Notes under the pieces: generated by a model
The model's database searches: none
Told to the model about the DNA's origin: nothing
The model's input: the letters and a program-made list of their open reading frames with translations, nothing else
Assembly (NCBI GenBank): GCA_002412925.1
Contig: DHVZ01000069.1
Location: 62,001 to 126,000 of the forward strand
Source of the DNA: Anaerolineales bacterium UBA5195
GTDB taxonomy: Bacteria > Chloroflexota > Anaerolineae > Anaerolineales > Villigracilaceae
DNA length: 64,000 nt
Direction: 5' to 3'
Shown here: positions 25,333-35,900 of the stretch, one piece after another
How the letters are laid out: each line of letters opens with the position of its first letter
How positions within the stretch are numbered: position 1 is the stretch's first letter
Made by a program: the position numbers and the translations under genes

Positions 25333-26834
25333 TCTTCCGGCTCCAAGAGAAAAGCGGTCAGATGGGATTTTTCGTCATAACCATCGGCGATGAAGATAAA
25401 GCGGCCGTCGGGGCTGACGGCGATCGCACGCGGCTCAAAGAACGCGCCTTCGGGCGGGATGTCGGAGTCGTAATCGAGTTTACCGAAGCGGCTGAGGAGG
25501 TTGCCTTGGGGGTCAAGTTTGTGGACGGCAATAGCGCCGGTGTTGGCGATGAACAGAACATAGATATTCCCGTTGGCATCGATCGCCAGGTCGCTGGCAA
25601 CGTTATCGATCACTTCGGAAGTTCGAAGTGGGATGGCGTCCAATTCCTCGCCGGTTAACGGGTCGAGTTGGATCAGGTGGAGATCCCAATCGTAGTCACG
25701 CAACATGAACAGGCGGCCTTGCGGGTCGAAAGCCAGGCCGCGATAGGAGTGCAGATCGTCGAGCGGCATTTCGCGCAAGATTTTGCCCGTATCGCTGGTG
25801 TAAACACGGATGGAGTAGCCGTTCAGGAGATAAACATTGCCATCCTGTGGGCTAACCGCCACCTGCCCGGCGAGGCCCTCGCCCCCGGCGGTCAGTTGTT
25901 GGCCCTCAGACGAAAGGACGATGAACCAACCGTAGGTCTGATCCACCACAACCAGGTTGCCAAACGGGTCGGTGGCCACATCTGTTAAATTAGCGCCATT
26001 GGGGATGGAGAATTTCTTGAGCTGGTTGCCCTCCACGTCGTAGGCGAACAGTTCGTCGCGGGCGGGATTAGCGTAGTTGGCGTAACCGTCGGGGTCGGTG
26101 ATGACATAAACCAGGCTGTCCTGGCCCACTGCCAGGCCCACGGGCGTGCCAGACAGCGGTACGCGCCAGAAAACAGGCAAGACAATAAAACCGCGCAGTT
26201 TGCCAACCAGTTCGACAGCGTCGATTTGGGGTGGATTTTCAGAAGCGGCGACGGTGATGATGATCGTATCCACCTCGAAATCGGCCTTGACTGGCAGGGA
26301 GAGCGTGGCCGGGCATTTTCCTGACACACTCACTTTGTCCTTTTCACTGTCGAAGATGAGTTTTCCCAGCCCGGAGAGTGAGTTCAACACTTCAACACGC
26401 AAGATTTCAGCGGGATTGCCGAGGTGAAAGATATTGACCTGGCTGGGAACGAGCGGGGTGGTGTAGTTCAGGGTCAGGATGACCGGTTCGGGAGAGGCCG
26501 GTGGCGCCCAGGTGGGCAGGAAAGGGTCGGCGCAGTTGGTCACATCCGGTTCGCCATCGGCCATATCGGGGTCGGCGCCGGTTTCGGGGTCGGAAAAACT
26601 ACGGGCTGCCCAGTGGTGTTCCAGGGTGGCATCGGTGGCTGGCTCCGCTGCAGGTGCTTCCGTTGGGCTTTCTTCAACTTTGTTCGCGGAAGTTGGAGAT
26701 GGAGAGTCAAACGGAGTGGATGTAGGGTTTACGCCGACAGGCGATGGTTCAGGAATTGACTTGCCGCCCAGCGCGGCATTACAGGCCAGGCTGGCAACCA
26801 GCAAAACGAACAGCAGGGCAAAGGGTTTTTTCAA
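25329..26834 (-). CDS. Lipoprotein with discoidin-like domain and NHL-type propeller
   Basis: The 501-residue product starts at a TTG with GGAGG 5 bases upstream, giving MKKPFALLFVLLVASLAC, a good lipoprotein signal; an ATG further upstream would overlap the preceding gene. Residues about 90-230 form a discoidin-like beta-sandwich (YTTPLVPSQVNIFHLGNPAE) related to the one in the neighbouring gene. The C-terminal half is an NHL/six-bladed propeller (DVATDPFGNLVVVDQ, GLAFDPQGRLFML, DLAIDANGNIYVLF). Ligand unknown. Confidence 0.85.
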   Translation of the reverse strand: MKKPFALLFVLLVASLACNAALGGKSIPEPSPVGVNPTSTPFDSPSPTSANKVEESPTEAPAAEPATDATLEHHWAARSFSDPETGADPDMADGEPDVTNCADPFLPTWAPPASPEPVILTLNYTTPLVPSQVNIFHLGNPAEILRVEVLNSLSGLGKLIFDSEKDKVSVSGKCPATLSLPVKADFEVDTIIITVAASENPPQIDAVELVGKLRGFIVLPVFWRVPLSGTPVGLAVGQDSLVYVITDPDGYANYANPARDELFAYDVEGNQLKKFSIPNGANLTDVATDPFGNLVVVDQTYGWFIVLSSEGQQLTAGGEGLAGQVAVSPQDGNVYLLNGYSIRVYTSDTGKILREMPLDDLHSYRGLAFDPQGRLFMLRDYDWDLHLIQLDPLTGEELDAIPLRTSEVIDNVASDLAIDANGNIYVLFIANTGAIAVHKLDPQGNLLSRFGKLDYDSDIPPEGAFFEPRAIAVSPDGRFIFIADGYDEKSHLTAFLLEPEE

Positions 26835-26865
26835 GACGGCCTCCAGCAGGTAACCCTGCAGACGA

Positions 26866-28089
26866 TTACTTGGGGATGTAAGCCAGCCCGGCGATGCCCG
26901 TGATGACACCATCAAAGAAGATGCCGATGATCCGGTCACCGTTGGCTGCGTACCAGTTATAGTTGGTTTCCGTGCGGCCATCCTCGCGTAAAACCTGTTG
27001 ACTCATAAAACCAGGATGGTCGAGTGTCTTTGCCATGACCGCATAGGGAACGGCCTGGTCGCGTTTGTAGATGGCATTGAGTTGCTCGTAGGCGGCTTTT
27101 GTGACCGTAGCCAGTTGAAAATCAGAGGGATGGGTGTTGGGCGAAATACTCTTGCTATAGACGATGCCATCCGTGGTGACGCTGATGTAGGCACGCATAC
27201 TGTCTTGACCAAAATCGAAGATAAAGGTGTCAGCATGGCTGGGGCGAGGTTTCCAGTTTTCCGTGCTCTTTTTGCCTTCCAATCCGATCAGTCCGTTAAG
27301 TTCAGCTCCGCGCGTTTTTCCGGGAATGACTTTGAGATAACCCTGGTAGACCGGGCCAGCCATCCAGCCGGTGTAATTGGTGGGAGCCGGGTCGCCCTGG
27401 CTTGCGGGTGGAGGCTCGACCGGGTTCTCGGCTGTCTGCCCGGATGGACTGCCAGCAGTTACTCCGACGAGTTCCACAGCATCGATTTCGTTCCAGCCCA
27501 GGTCGAGAACGCTTTGATCGACATAGATAACCACTTTTTCAACCAGCATCACCTGCTTTTCATCGAAGGTGATTGTCATCAAGTCGGGGCAGGTGGAAAT
27601 TTTCTTGGGGGTTCCCTGCCAGGCCGTATAAGTGGTTCCCTCTGTATCAATCAAATCCACTTCAACCACCTGCGAAGGATTGAAACTCTGATAGATGTTG
27701 ATTTCGGTCGGGATGACCGGGGTGGCGTAGGTCAGTTCAATCCAATCCAGCCCGCTGGAACTTTCGGAGGCCCAGGCCAGGCCGTTATCGCCACACTCAT
27801 CGACATTTGGCGCGCCGGTGGCCTGTTCAGCGTTCCAGGCCGAATCGCCATAAGCTGAACTGGCTGTCGCGGAAACCGCCCACTGACGAATCTCCTGCGA
27901 CCCGCCAGCCGTGGGCTGCTGCCCCGATTGCGGTTGCTGCGCGGGTTGGGTGGGGGATTTTTGACCGGCTTGCGGCGCGGGCGCCTCGCCCGGTTCTATG
28001 CCCACAGCGCGGGAAACCGCCTGGCAGGCCAGCGAAGCCAGGGCCAGCGCAGAAAACATGAGCACAATTCGGGAGATTTTCTGGTTCAT
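26866..28089 (-). CDS. Lipoprotein with discoidin-like domain
   Basis: A 407-residue protein with lipobox SLAC and a Gln/Pro-rich tether. A discoidin-like domain covers about 68-210 (ATGAPNVDECGDNGLAW, LTYATPVIPTEINIYQSFNP). A C-terminal domain with no recognised match contains FDFGQDSMRAYISVTTDG. The discoidin part is paralogous to that of the next gene, 31 bases downstream. It is probably a surface protein binding polymer or carbohydrate. Confidence 0.83.
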   Translation of the reverse strand: MNQKISRIVLMFSALALASLACQAVSRAVGIEPGEAPAPQAGQKSPTQPAQQPQSGQQPTAGGSQEIRQWAVSATASSAYGDSAWNAEQATGAPNVDECGDNGLAWASESSSGLDWIELTYATPVIPTEINIYQSFNPSQVVEVDLIDTEGTTYTAWQGTPKKISTCPDLMTITFDEKQVMLVEKVVIYVDQSVLDLGWNEIDAVELVGVTAGSPSGQTAENPVEPPPASQGDPAPTNYTGWMAGPVYQGYLKVIPGKTRGAELNGLIGLEGKKSTENWKPRPSHADTFIFDFGQDSMRAYISVTTDGIVYSKSISPNTHPSDFQLATVTKAAYEQLNAIYKRDQAVPYAVMAKTLDHPGFMSQQVLREDGRTETNYNWYAANGDRIIGIFFDGVITGIAGLAYIPK

Positions 28090-28107
28090 GGGAACTCCTT
28101 TTGTTTT

Positions 28108-28749
28108 TCAGGCGGCCAGTAAGGCTTCGCCGAGTTGGATCAGCACGTTGATTTCGTCCATTTTTTGCAGGCGCACACCGCGCAGCTCGATGGTCAGGCC
28201 CTCGGAAGTGCGTTTGATCAGCGGTTTTACGCCCTTCCAGTTCAGCAGGGCGGATTCGAGGGATGCAGGGAGCAGGATTTCGGAGGGATTCTGCGCCCAG
28301 AGCATGTAGACCTTACGAAAGGCTTCGCTTCCGGCTTGGATTTCCTGCAATCCATCCGCGTCTGCGCCAAGCGCCAATTGCAAGGCCTGTTGTTGGAGCA
28401 TCGCGCCAAAACTGCCGAGATTGGCCTGGGAGCTTCGTTCCCCGATCAGCAGGGTGCTGCCGGGAGTGTTCGCCCGCCAGATGGTGGACATGCTGATATC
28501 GGAGGAGCCGGGCCCTGTTTCACGCCCGCTGGAGCGGGAGAGGGCTTCGAGCGTCCAGCGTGGGGAGGCGAGACGCAATCCCCAGGCCAGAGGCTCGCGC
28601 AGGGACTCATATTTCCAGCCCCTTTCGAGAGCCATTTGGATGATTTTTTGCTCACCTTCGGCCTGTTTGCGGCGGACGATGAGAAAGATGCCGCCGCCGG
28701 CCAAGGCAAACACGGCGATGACGATCAGGTTGAGGGTGATGTCGTCCAT
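28108..28749 (-). CDS. Membrane-anchored protein of unknown function
   Basis: A 213-residue protein with one N-terminal membrane helix (LIVIAVFALAGGGIFLIV) followed by RRK, so the soluble part should face the cytoplasm. No family is recognised. It lies 18 bases before the lipoprotein gene at 26866-28089 and is likely co-transcribed with it. Confidence 0.75.
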   Translation of the reverse strand: MDDITLNLIVIAVFALAGGGIFLIVRRKQAEGEQKIIQMALERGWKYESLREPLAWGLRLASPRWTLEALSRSSGRETGPGSSDISMSTIWRANTPGSTLLIGERSSQANLGSFGAMLQQQALQLALGADADGLQEIQAGSEAFRKVYMLWAQNPSEILLPASLESALLNWKGVKPLIKRTSEGLTIELRGVRLQKMDEINVLIQLGEALLAA

Positions 28750-28844
28750 GGGTGTCCTTTCACTTTACGTCGAATTCCACGAATTTTTCGAAAGCTTCGA
28801 TCAATTCATGAAATTCGATGCGTTCTTTGGAAACGGCAGCGGTC

Positions 28845-29576
28845 TTACTCTGTTGCTGCTACGGTGCCTGAATTCTTTTTGCGGCGCATCAAGAAAAAGA
28901 CCACGCCAGCAATGACGAGTGGGAGGAAGCAGCACAGGCACAGGAAAACGCCGCCGCCGAGGACATACCAGAACCAGTCACCACCGAGATCAAAGTTGGG
29001 GCCGCTGGCACTGCTTTCGGCGCGCATGTTGACCTTTTGTCCCATCGTCAACTTCCATTTGAGGGTCTTCCCGTTCACTTCGGTGGCGTTGTGGTCGGTG
29101 ATTTTGCCGGGCATGGTTACAATCCAGTAGATGTCTCCCATCGGGATGTTCGCGCCTTCCCCGCTCATGTCGAGGCTGACATCGTAGATTATTTTCCCGT
29201 CGGTAATTTCCAGGCTGTTGATTTGCAAGTCGGTGGTGGCATAAACGGTTTTCAGATCATCCAGGGATTTAAAGGGCGTCTCGAAGATGCACCAGGTTTC
29301 GTCCTTGTTGCGCGTCTCCTGGCGGACGGTGGTTCCAGGAGGCAGTTCGCTGCCGCCGCTTTGCGAGTTGGCGCTCTTGCAGAACTCCTCGCTGCCTTCT
29401 CCGCTGCTGAGACCGGTCATCGAAGCTTCATCTTTGGTAAAGCCGAGTTCCTGGGTATAGGTGCCGGAGCCGTCGCTTTTGATGTCGGTGATCAGGTTGA
29501 CCTTGCAGGCCGAGAGCAGCAGGGCGGCGAAGACGAATAGGGCCAGGAGTAAGAGTTGGGATTTGGGAGTTTTCAT
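28845..29576 (-). CDS. LppM-like lipoprotein with C-terminal membrane helix
   Basis: A 243-residue protein with lipobox LSAC. The following domain (VNLITDIKSDGSGTYTQELG) resembles LppM/DUF3153-type domains. Near the C-terminus is a membrane helix (YVLGGGVFLCLCCFLPLVIA) followed by FFLMRRKK. Both ends would be held in the membrane. Function is unknown, with an envelope role likely. Confidence 0.8.
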   Translation of the reverse strand: MKTPKSQLLLLALFVFAALLLSACKVNLITDIKSDGSGTYTQELGFTKDEASMTGLSSGEGSEEFCKSANSQSGGSELPPGTTVRQETRNKDETWCIFETPFKSLDDLKTVYATTDLQINSLEITDGKIIYDVSLDMSGEGANIPMGDIYWIVTMPGKITDHNATEVNGKTLKWKLTMGQKVNMRAESSASGPNFDLGGDWFWYVLGGGVFLCLCCFLPLVIAGVVFFLMRRKKNSGTVAATE

Positions 29577-29665
29577 GGGTCTCTCCTTATTAATTTTCCT
29601 TCTTGTGGATGTTAGTGAACATCAACTGAACGAACAATTCAGGGGTGGGCAGGGCAGGCTGGCTC

Positions 29666-30601
29666 TTACCCAAAATACGTGGCAAACAGGAAAACCGCCA
29701 CACCGATCGCGATGAAACAGAGCGGCATGACAAAGACAATGAAAGCGATCGCGTACATTTGGATTTTGTTGATTCGGGCACGCGACTGGCGCGAGGCGGC
29801 CTGGAAAGGCTCGGCAGTAACCGTTGGGGCGGGCTGGACTTCGGCGGACTGCGCCAGTCTCTCGAGGGCGGCGAGCCACTCGCGGGCGGCTTCGAGCGGG
29901 ATGGAACTGACGAAGACTTTCCGCGAGCGGTGCAGGTGGAGCAGGACCTCCCCCGGCTGGAGTTCGAGGCTACGGAAGACTGCCCACTCGGCGCCGGTTG
30001 TCATCAGGGTTTGGACGGCCTGGACAGCCCGTTCGTCGGCCAGCCAGCCGCGCGTCCAGGCTTCATCCAGTGGATAAACAGCATAACCTTCCAGACCGGG
30101 CAGGGCCTCCAGCGGATGTTTGTTCAAGGCCCCGGCCACCCCGACCGGGATGGAGTCGCGGTGGAAAAACTGCGCGCGGGTCGTAACTCCGGTTTTCAGC
30201 CGCAGTTCAATGGTCGGGCCGCGATAGATGTAAACATCCGCCTCGCGCCCGGCAAGCTGACCCTGATAGTGGCGTCCGTTAAGCAGGTAACTGCTGCCGC
30301 GCAAGCCCAGAGGGGTGAAGATGGCGTCCAGGGCGCGGGCGCGCTGGTTGATGACGAAAAGCAGGATGCTGACCGGGATGACCAACAGAATCAGGAAGCC
30401 TACCAGCCCGACTCCCACCAGCACGATAGCGGCCAGGTTGCCATCCCCGCTGCGGGCCAGCGCGTCCATCCCTGGGATGACGATGCCAAAGAGGGCGAAC
30501 AGGCAGACGCACATGACAGGGAGGCCAATCAGGGTGCTGAGGCAACCCAGCAACAAGCGGCGTTGGGCGAATTCGATGGATAAGCCGGTCAATTGGCGCA
30601 T
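29666..30601 (-). CDS. Multi-span membrane protein of unknown function
   Basis: A 311-residue protein with two N-terminal membrane spans (about 18-45 and 58-85). A soluble middle domain (GSSYLLNGRHYQGQLAGREA, VYIYRGPTIELRL) and a final membrane span (IQMYAIAFIVFVMPLCFIAI) follow. No catalytic motif is recognised. It stands between two envelope lipoprotein genes in the same direction. Confidence 0.78.
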   Translation of the reverse strand: MRQLTGLSIEFAQRRLLLGCLSTLIGLPVMCVCLFALFGIVIPGMDALARSGDGNLAAIVLVGVGLVGFLILLVIPVSILLFVINQRARALDAIFTPLGLRGSSYLLNGRHYQGQLAGREADVYIYRGPTIELRLKTGVTTRAQFFHRDSIPVGVAGALNKHPLEALPGLEGYAVYPLDEAWTRGWLADERAVQAVQTLMTTGAEWAVFRSLELQPGEVLLHLHRSRKVFVSSIPLEAAREWLAALERLAQSAEVQPAPTVTAEPFQAASRQSRARINKIQMYAIAFIVFVMPLCFIAIGVAVFLFATYFG

Positions 30602-30642
30602 GTTTTTTTCTCCGTCGAGGGTGCAAAGTACTTTTCCAAATA

Positions 30643-32667
30643 TTATGGCACAAATTGCAACATTCCGCCGCCATCGAAGTTCGAACCGCCACCGCCAATC
30701 CAGGCCGCGCCATACTGGTCAACATGCAAGGCAGAGATGTAGTTCGTCAACAGGCCGTCCTCAGTGGTGAGTCTTGTCCACTGGGTGAAATTATCCGAGT
30801 AAAGCAGTCCCTGATCGGTGCCAATCCAAACCCGGCCAGTGGGTGCCACTGCCAGGGTGGTCAGGCGCGCTTCGCTGAAACCGTCCTTCAGGAAATCAAC
30901 CAGCACCTCCACTTTGGCGCCGTCATAGCGGGCGACACCGGTAAACGTGCCGATCACCAACGCCCCGCTGGAATCCACCGCCAGCGCGCGGATATATTTG
31001 TTCGGGATTTCTTTGCTATCCTTGCTAAAAACCACTTCAAGGGCATTTTTTTCATATTTGGCAAGACCTTCGTTCGTGCCAATCCAGACCCGGCCGTTGA
31101 GATCAGTCACCAGCGCTTGGATGTTGTCGCTGGGCAGGCCCTCGGCGGTGGTCAGTTTCAGCGCTTTGGAGCCGTCGGGGTTGAGAACCAGGATGCCCTT
31201 ACTATCATCGCCAAACCAGGCGCGGCCCTGCGCATCGACAGTGACCGTATCGAAGGAATAAATATCCTTGAAAGCTGTCCAGGCACCGTTCTGGTAGCGG
31301 CTGGCGCTGCCATTGGTGAAAGCCACCCAGGCGGTTCCGCTTGTGCCCGAAAGGGCATCCGGCGTGAGGGCGAGGCCTTTGCCCCAATTGCCGCCCATTT
31401 CAGGGATTTCAGCCTGGCGGAAGGTGGTCCATTTTTCAGTGGGATTGGCCGGGTCGATGATCTGAATTCCAGCGTCGGTGCCAACCCATAATTTGCCATC
31501 CGGGGCTGAAGCAAACGAATCGACATAGTTGGAGGCAAGTTGGTCATCGGTTTTGAAGGCTTTGGCTGTGCCGTTCTCGAACAGGTAGACGCCTTTGTTT
31601 GTGCCATAAACCGGGGCGCCGGTTTCGGTCAGGGTCAAAGCGAAAATACCCTGTTGGTCCATTTCCTTGAAATCGACCTCGCAGGCGGCGGTTTTGGGGT
31701 TGAACTGGCAGAGGCGGCCAGTGCCCAGCGGCAGGGTGGTTGCCCAAACTTTGCCGTCGGCTGCAATTTCGATTTCGTTGACTTCACCCAGTTTCGCGGC
31801 GCTATCGGAGCCGAACAGAGTCCACTTGCCACCCTTGAAAGACTGGATACCACTCGAAGCGCCAACCCATAAAGTCCCGTCTTTGGCGAAGGCCAGAGAA
31901 TAAGCGCGTTCATCGGGCATGCCATCGGCAGCGCTGTAGGTTTTGACCTTGCCGCCCGAGATTTGAGCAATCCCTTTGTAACCGCTGGCAATCCAAATAT
32001 CTTTGCCGTTGACGGTGATGTCAGAGATAGATTCCCAGAGCAGGCCCTGATCTTTGGTGTAGCGCTGGAAATCGCCGGTTTTCAGTTCAAGCACGCCCAG
32101 GCCGTTATAGCCAATCAACAGGCGATTGTTCTTTTGGTCGCAGTACAAGCGGTCGATTTTGCTCGTTTCCACGCGGCTTTCAGCGGGGAAAACCAGTTTT
32201 TTCTCCCAAAGGCCAGTCGTTGGGTCGTAGACGCTGATGCCGGTCTGCGTCCCGACGATGATCCGCGGTTCCGGGATTTCGCAGTAGGCGAGAGAAGTTG
32301 CGCTGACGTGCCCCATGCCATTCAGCGGCGTGTAGCGCATGGGATAGCCGCTGTCCAGCCGCCAGGTGATCAGTCCGCCCAGAGTGGCGGCGTGGATGAC
32401 GCCCTTGTAAACCACTAAATCGCGGACCACATTGGCGTTGGTGAAAGCGTACATGCCGGGAGCCAGCCCGGAAGTCTGCGGTGCAGGTGATTCGGCGGGC
32501 GCGGCGGGCTGTTCCGGCGCGGCAGGTTCTGGCGTGGCCGCCTGGTTCAGGCAACAGGCATCCGTCTCGACCGGCGTGGGCGCTGTCTTGGGTTTCGCGC
32601 CAAAGTTACAAGCCAGACTGGAGAGCAGCAGTGCGAGAACCGCGAGAAAGGGGATGAGCTTTTTCAT
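30643..32667 (-). CDS. Lipoprotein with two-component-regulator-type propeller repeats
   Basis: A 674-residue protein with lipobox SLAC. It contains many repeats of the Reg_prop type as found in the periplasmic part of hybrid sensor kinases (ISDITVNGKDIWIASGYKG, SLAFAKDGTLWVGASSGIQS, ALVTDLNGRVWIGTNEGLAK, TLAVAPTGRVWIGTDQGLLY), enough for two propellers. There is no kinase domain, so it is a free-standing sensor-like or binding lipoprotein. Confidence 0.88.
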   Translation of the reverse strand: MKKLIPFLAVLALLLSSLACNFGAKPKTAPTPVETDACCLNQAATPEPAAPEQPAAPAESPAPQTSGLAPGMYAFTNANVVRDLVVYKGVIHAATLGGLITWRLDSGYPMRYTPLNGMGHVSATSLAYCEIPEPRIIVGTQTGISVYDPTTGLWEKKLVFPAESRVETSKIDRLYCDQKNNRLLIGYNGLGVLELKTGDFQRYTKDQGLLWESISDITVNGKDIWIASGYKGIAQISGGKVKTYSAADGMPDERAYSLAFAKDGTLWVGASSGIQSFKGGKWTLFGSDSAAKLGEVNEIEIAADGKVWATTLPLGTGRLCQFNPKTAACEVDFKEMDQQGIFALTLTETGAPVYGTNKGVYLFENGTAKAFKTDDQLASNYVDSFASAPDGKLWVGTDAGIQIIDPANPTEKWTTFRQAEIPEMGGNWGKGLALTPDALSGTSGTAWVAFTNGSASRYQNGAWTAFKDIYSFDTVTVDAQGRAWFGDDSKGILVLNPDGSKALKLTTAEGLPSDNIQALVTDLNGRVWIGTNEGLAKYEKNALEVVFSKDSKEIPNKYIRALAVDSSGALVIGTFTGVARYDGAKVEVLVDFLKDGFSEARLTTLAVAPTGRVWIGTDQGLLYSDNFTQWTRLTTEDGLLTNYISALHVDQYGAAWIGGGGSNFDGGGMLQFVP

Positions 32668-32699
32668 AATAAGTCTCCTTGCGAAAATTTAAAATAGGA

Positions 32700-32921
32700 T
32701 TACCCCCGCTTGCTCCTTGTATCCTTGGATCCGGTTTGATTAAGTTCTTGTTCTATTCGCTCTGTTTCCTGCTGGATGAAGGCAAACAGGGTTTCGAGGT
32801 TTGTAAATCCATGCCGCTCCCCACTCCCGGGGCTTTCGAGCATGGCGCGCCATCGAAGCGGGTTATCATCCGGTTCCAGCCACAGGCGCAAAAGATAAGA
32901 ACGATAGGGGCTCGTTGTCAT
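32700..32921 (-). CDS. Small conserved protein next to the BTAD regulator
   Basis: A 73-residue soluble protein (YRSYLLRLWLEPDDNPLRWR followed by GFTNLETLFAFIQQ). The start is the internal ATG with AAAGG 7 bases upstream. Similar small proteins are common in Chloroflexota beside large transcriptional regulators; their function is unknown. It is divergent from the regulator, with 70 bases between the starts. Confidence 0.75.
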   Translation of the reverse strand: MTTSPYRSYLLRLWLEPDDNPLRWRAMLESPGSGERHGFTNLETLFAFIQQETERIEQELNQTGSKDTRSKRG

Positions 32922-32976
32922 GTACCTTTTATAACAAATAAGCGTCAAAAAAACGTCAAAAAGTTTTGTTTCTCTG

Positions 32977-32982
32977 TATAAT
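32977..32982 (+). promoter_or_regulatory. -10 box, probable near-leaderless start of the BTAD gene
   Basis: TATAAT ends 9 bases before the ATG, so the transcript would begin 0-3 bases before the start codon. No ribosome-binding site fits in between. Confidence 0.5.
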
Positions 32983-32991
32983 CAAAAGCAT

Positions 32992-35900
32992 ATGCTCACC
33001 CTTCACCTGCTCGGCGGATTCCAGGTTAAACTCGCGGAACAAGCCCTTGAGGGCTTTGCCACCGACAAGGCCCGCGCCTTGCTGGCTTACCTGGCTGTTG
33101 AGCGTGACCGTCCGCATCGCCGTGAGCGGCTCGCCAGCCTGCTCTGGCCTGACCTGGGTGACGAACGCGCCCGCCAGAGTCTGCGCCAGGCGCTTTCACA
33201 CCTGAAACAAACCCTCGGTAGCAACGATTTTCTGCTGTCCACGCCCCAGGATGTGCAAATCCACCCGCAAGCCGAGGTCTGCACTGACGTGGGAGAAATC
33301 CAGGCCCTGGCCGCAGAATGTGAGCGGCATCGCCATCGCCGCGTGGGAGGCTGTCTGCCCTGCCTTCAACGCCAGCAAAGGTTGCTGGCGCGCTATCCTG
33401 GCGAGTTTCTGGCCGGTTTCCCTGCGCAAAACAGTGATTTATTTGAGGAATGGGTGACGCTTGTCCGTGAGAAATTGCATCTCCATGCCATGCAGGCGCT
33501 CTCAACGCTGGCCGACTATTACCAGCAGCGGGGCGAGGTTGCCCTGGCGCTGCACCATGCCCGCGAACAAATCCGACTGGAACCCTGGCGCGAGGAGTCC
33601 CATCGACAGGCCATGCGCCTGTTGGCCCTGAACGGCGAACGCAGCGCCGCGTTGGCCCAGTACGAAACCTGCTGCCGGGCGCTGGCAGCCGATTTGGATG
33701 TCGAGCCGTCTGCTGAAACCAAAACGCTTTACACCCTTGTCAAAAATGGGGCTCTGCCTGCCCCAAAACCGACTGCCATTCCTCCTGACCCTGCTACTGC
33801 ATTTATTGGGCGGACGAAAGAGCAATCCGAATTGGCCGAATTGCTGGCTGATCCGAACTGCCGCCTCGTGACCCTGCTGGGCCCGGGTGGGATGGGCAAG
33901 ACCCACCTGGCGCTCCAGGTGGCGCGTGGTCACGCGGGACTGTATGCAGATGGGATCTATTTCGTGCCCCTGGCTGGGATTGCCAGTTGCGCTGCCGGGC
34001 TGGCCGCCATTGCTGATGCCCTCGGATTGCCTCCCGCCGCAACAGAAGCTGAAGCGCGCCTGAATGAAGCCCTGCGCAAAAAGGAAATCTTGATTGTGTT
34101 GGATAACTTCGAGCATTTGATCGAAGGCTGCGAAGTTTTGGGAAACCTGCTTCAAAACGCGCCGCGCATAGAATTCCTGGTTACTTCCCGCGAACGCCTG
34201 CGCCTGCGCGAGGAGTGGGTCTATGACCTCGAGGGTCTCTCTTACCCGGCGGAAAAGGAAGAAGCTGAATATCTTGCCTTCGACGCGCTGGCCCTCTTTG
34301 AGCAGCGCGCCGCCCAGGTCGATCGCCGTTTCAGACTCACCCCGGCCTTGCTTGCCGATGCAACGAGGATTTGCCAACTGGTGGATGGTTTGCCCCTGGC
34401 CGTGGAACTGGCGGCCTCGGCAGTCGCCGAGCGATCCTGCGCTGAAATTGCCAGCGCCATCCGCCAGACCTTTGATGCCCTGGCCCCAACCCTGCGCAAC
34501 TTTCCCGAGCGGCACCGCAGCCTGCGGGCGGTATTCGAGCACTCGTGGAATTTACTCGACCTTGACGAGCAGACCCGGCTGACAGAGCTCTCCGTTTTCA
34601 TCGGAGGGTTCAGCGCTGAGGCGGCTTTGAGGGTGGCAGAAACATCGACGGCCCATCTGGCCGATCTCGCGGCAAAATCCTTGTTACGCCGTGACCTAAA
34701 TGGACGCTACGCCCTGCATGAAACCATCCGCCAGTTTGCGGCTGAAAAATTGGAGCATGCCAGGGTGGCGCAGCAGCGCCATACAGCCTATTATGCCCGT
34801 TGGACGGCAGGTTTCGATGGAGCGGGTTCTGCCGAAGCGTTGGAGATGCTCTGGGTTGAGCGCGCCAACCTGCGATCGGCGTGGGAATGGTCGTTGGGAG
34901 AAAACGATAATTTAACGGCGAGTCTGTTGCCGGGTTTGTCACAGCTTTTCTCCCTGCGCGGGCCGCTTTCGGAAGGCGAATCCCTCTTCTGTAGGGCAAT
35001 CGAGGCCCTTCGCCAGGATCTATCCAAAATAGATTTGACTGAAAAAATCAAACTTGAACTGGCCCGCATTTACAACGCCCAAACCCGTTACGCTGAATCC
35101 ATTGCGCTGGCTCGCTCGGTGACGGGTTCGGCGCGGGCGCTGCTAACCGAGGGACAGGCGCTCAGCGCGCAGGGTGAAGGTGAAACGGCGCGGCCTGTCT
35201 TGGAAAAAGCGCTGGCGCTGGCGCGTGAGTTAGACGATAAACACATCGAGGCTGATTGCCTGCGGGAATTGGGCAATATTGCCAATCGCACGGCAGATTA
35301 TGGTCTGGCCGTGCCCCTCTATCAACAGTCGCTGGCGCTGGCGCGCGAATTGGACGATAAACGCGGCGAAAGTGCCACGCTCAACAATTGGGCAACGGTC
35401 GAGTGGGATTTGGGCGAATTGGACGCGGCGTTAGCTCATTATCTGCAAGCGCTGGCGCTCTACCGTGAGTTGGGCAACCGCCTGGGCGAGGCCAGGGCGC
35501 TGAATAACCTTTCGAATGTGCTGGCCGACCAGGGTGATTTGGCCGGGTCTTTGGAGTACAGCCGTCAGGCGCTCGATATTCACCGCGAGATGGGCAACCC
35601 GCGCGGGCAGAGTGCGGCGCTCAACAACCTGGGGGCAACCTATTTCAGTCTGGGGCAATTTGATGCAGCGCGGAAAAGTTACCAGCAGGCCCTGGCATTT
35701 TTCCGCGAGAGTGGCAATCGCCAGGCTCAAGGGGAAACCCTGGCTAATTTGAGCCTGCTCGATTGTGTGCAGGGCAACTTGTCCAGCGGACGTGAGAACG
35801 GCCGGGTGGCGATTGCGCTGGCTGAGCAGGCCGCTGACAAGGTCAACCTGGCGAATGCCTGCTACTACCTGGGGCGGATTGAACTGGCAGATGGAAATTT

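Noticed and set aside
26835..26981. Longer N-terminus for the discoidin/NHL lipoprotein.
   Set aside because: It would overlap the upstream gene and bury the signal peptide. The TTG start with GGAGG gives a proper lipoprotein signal.
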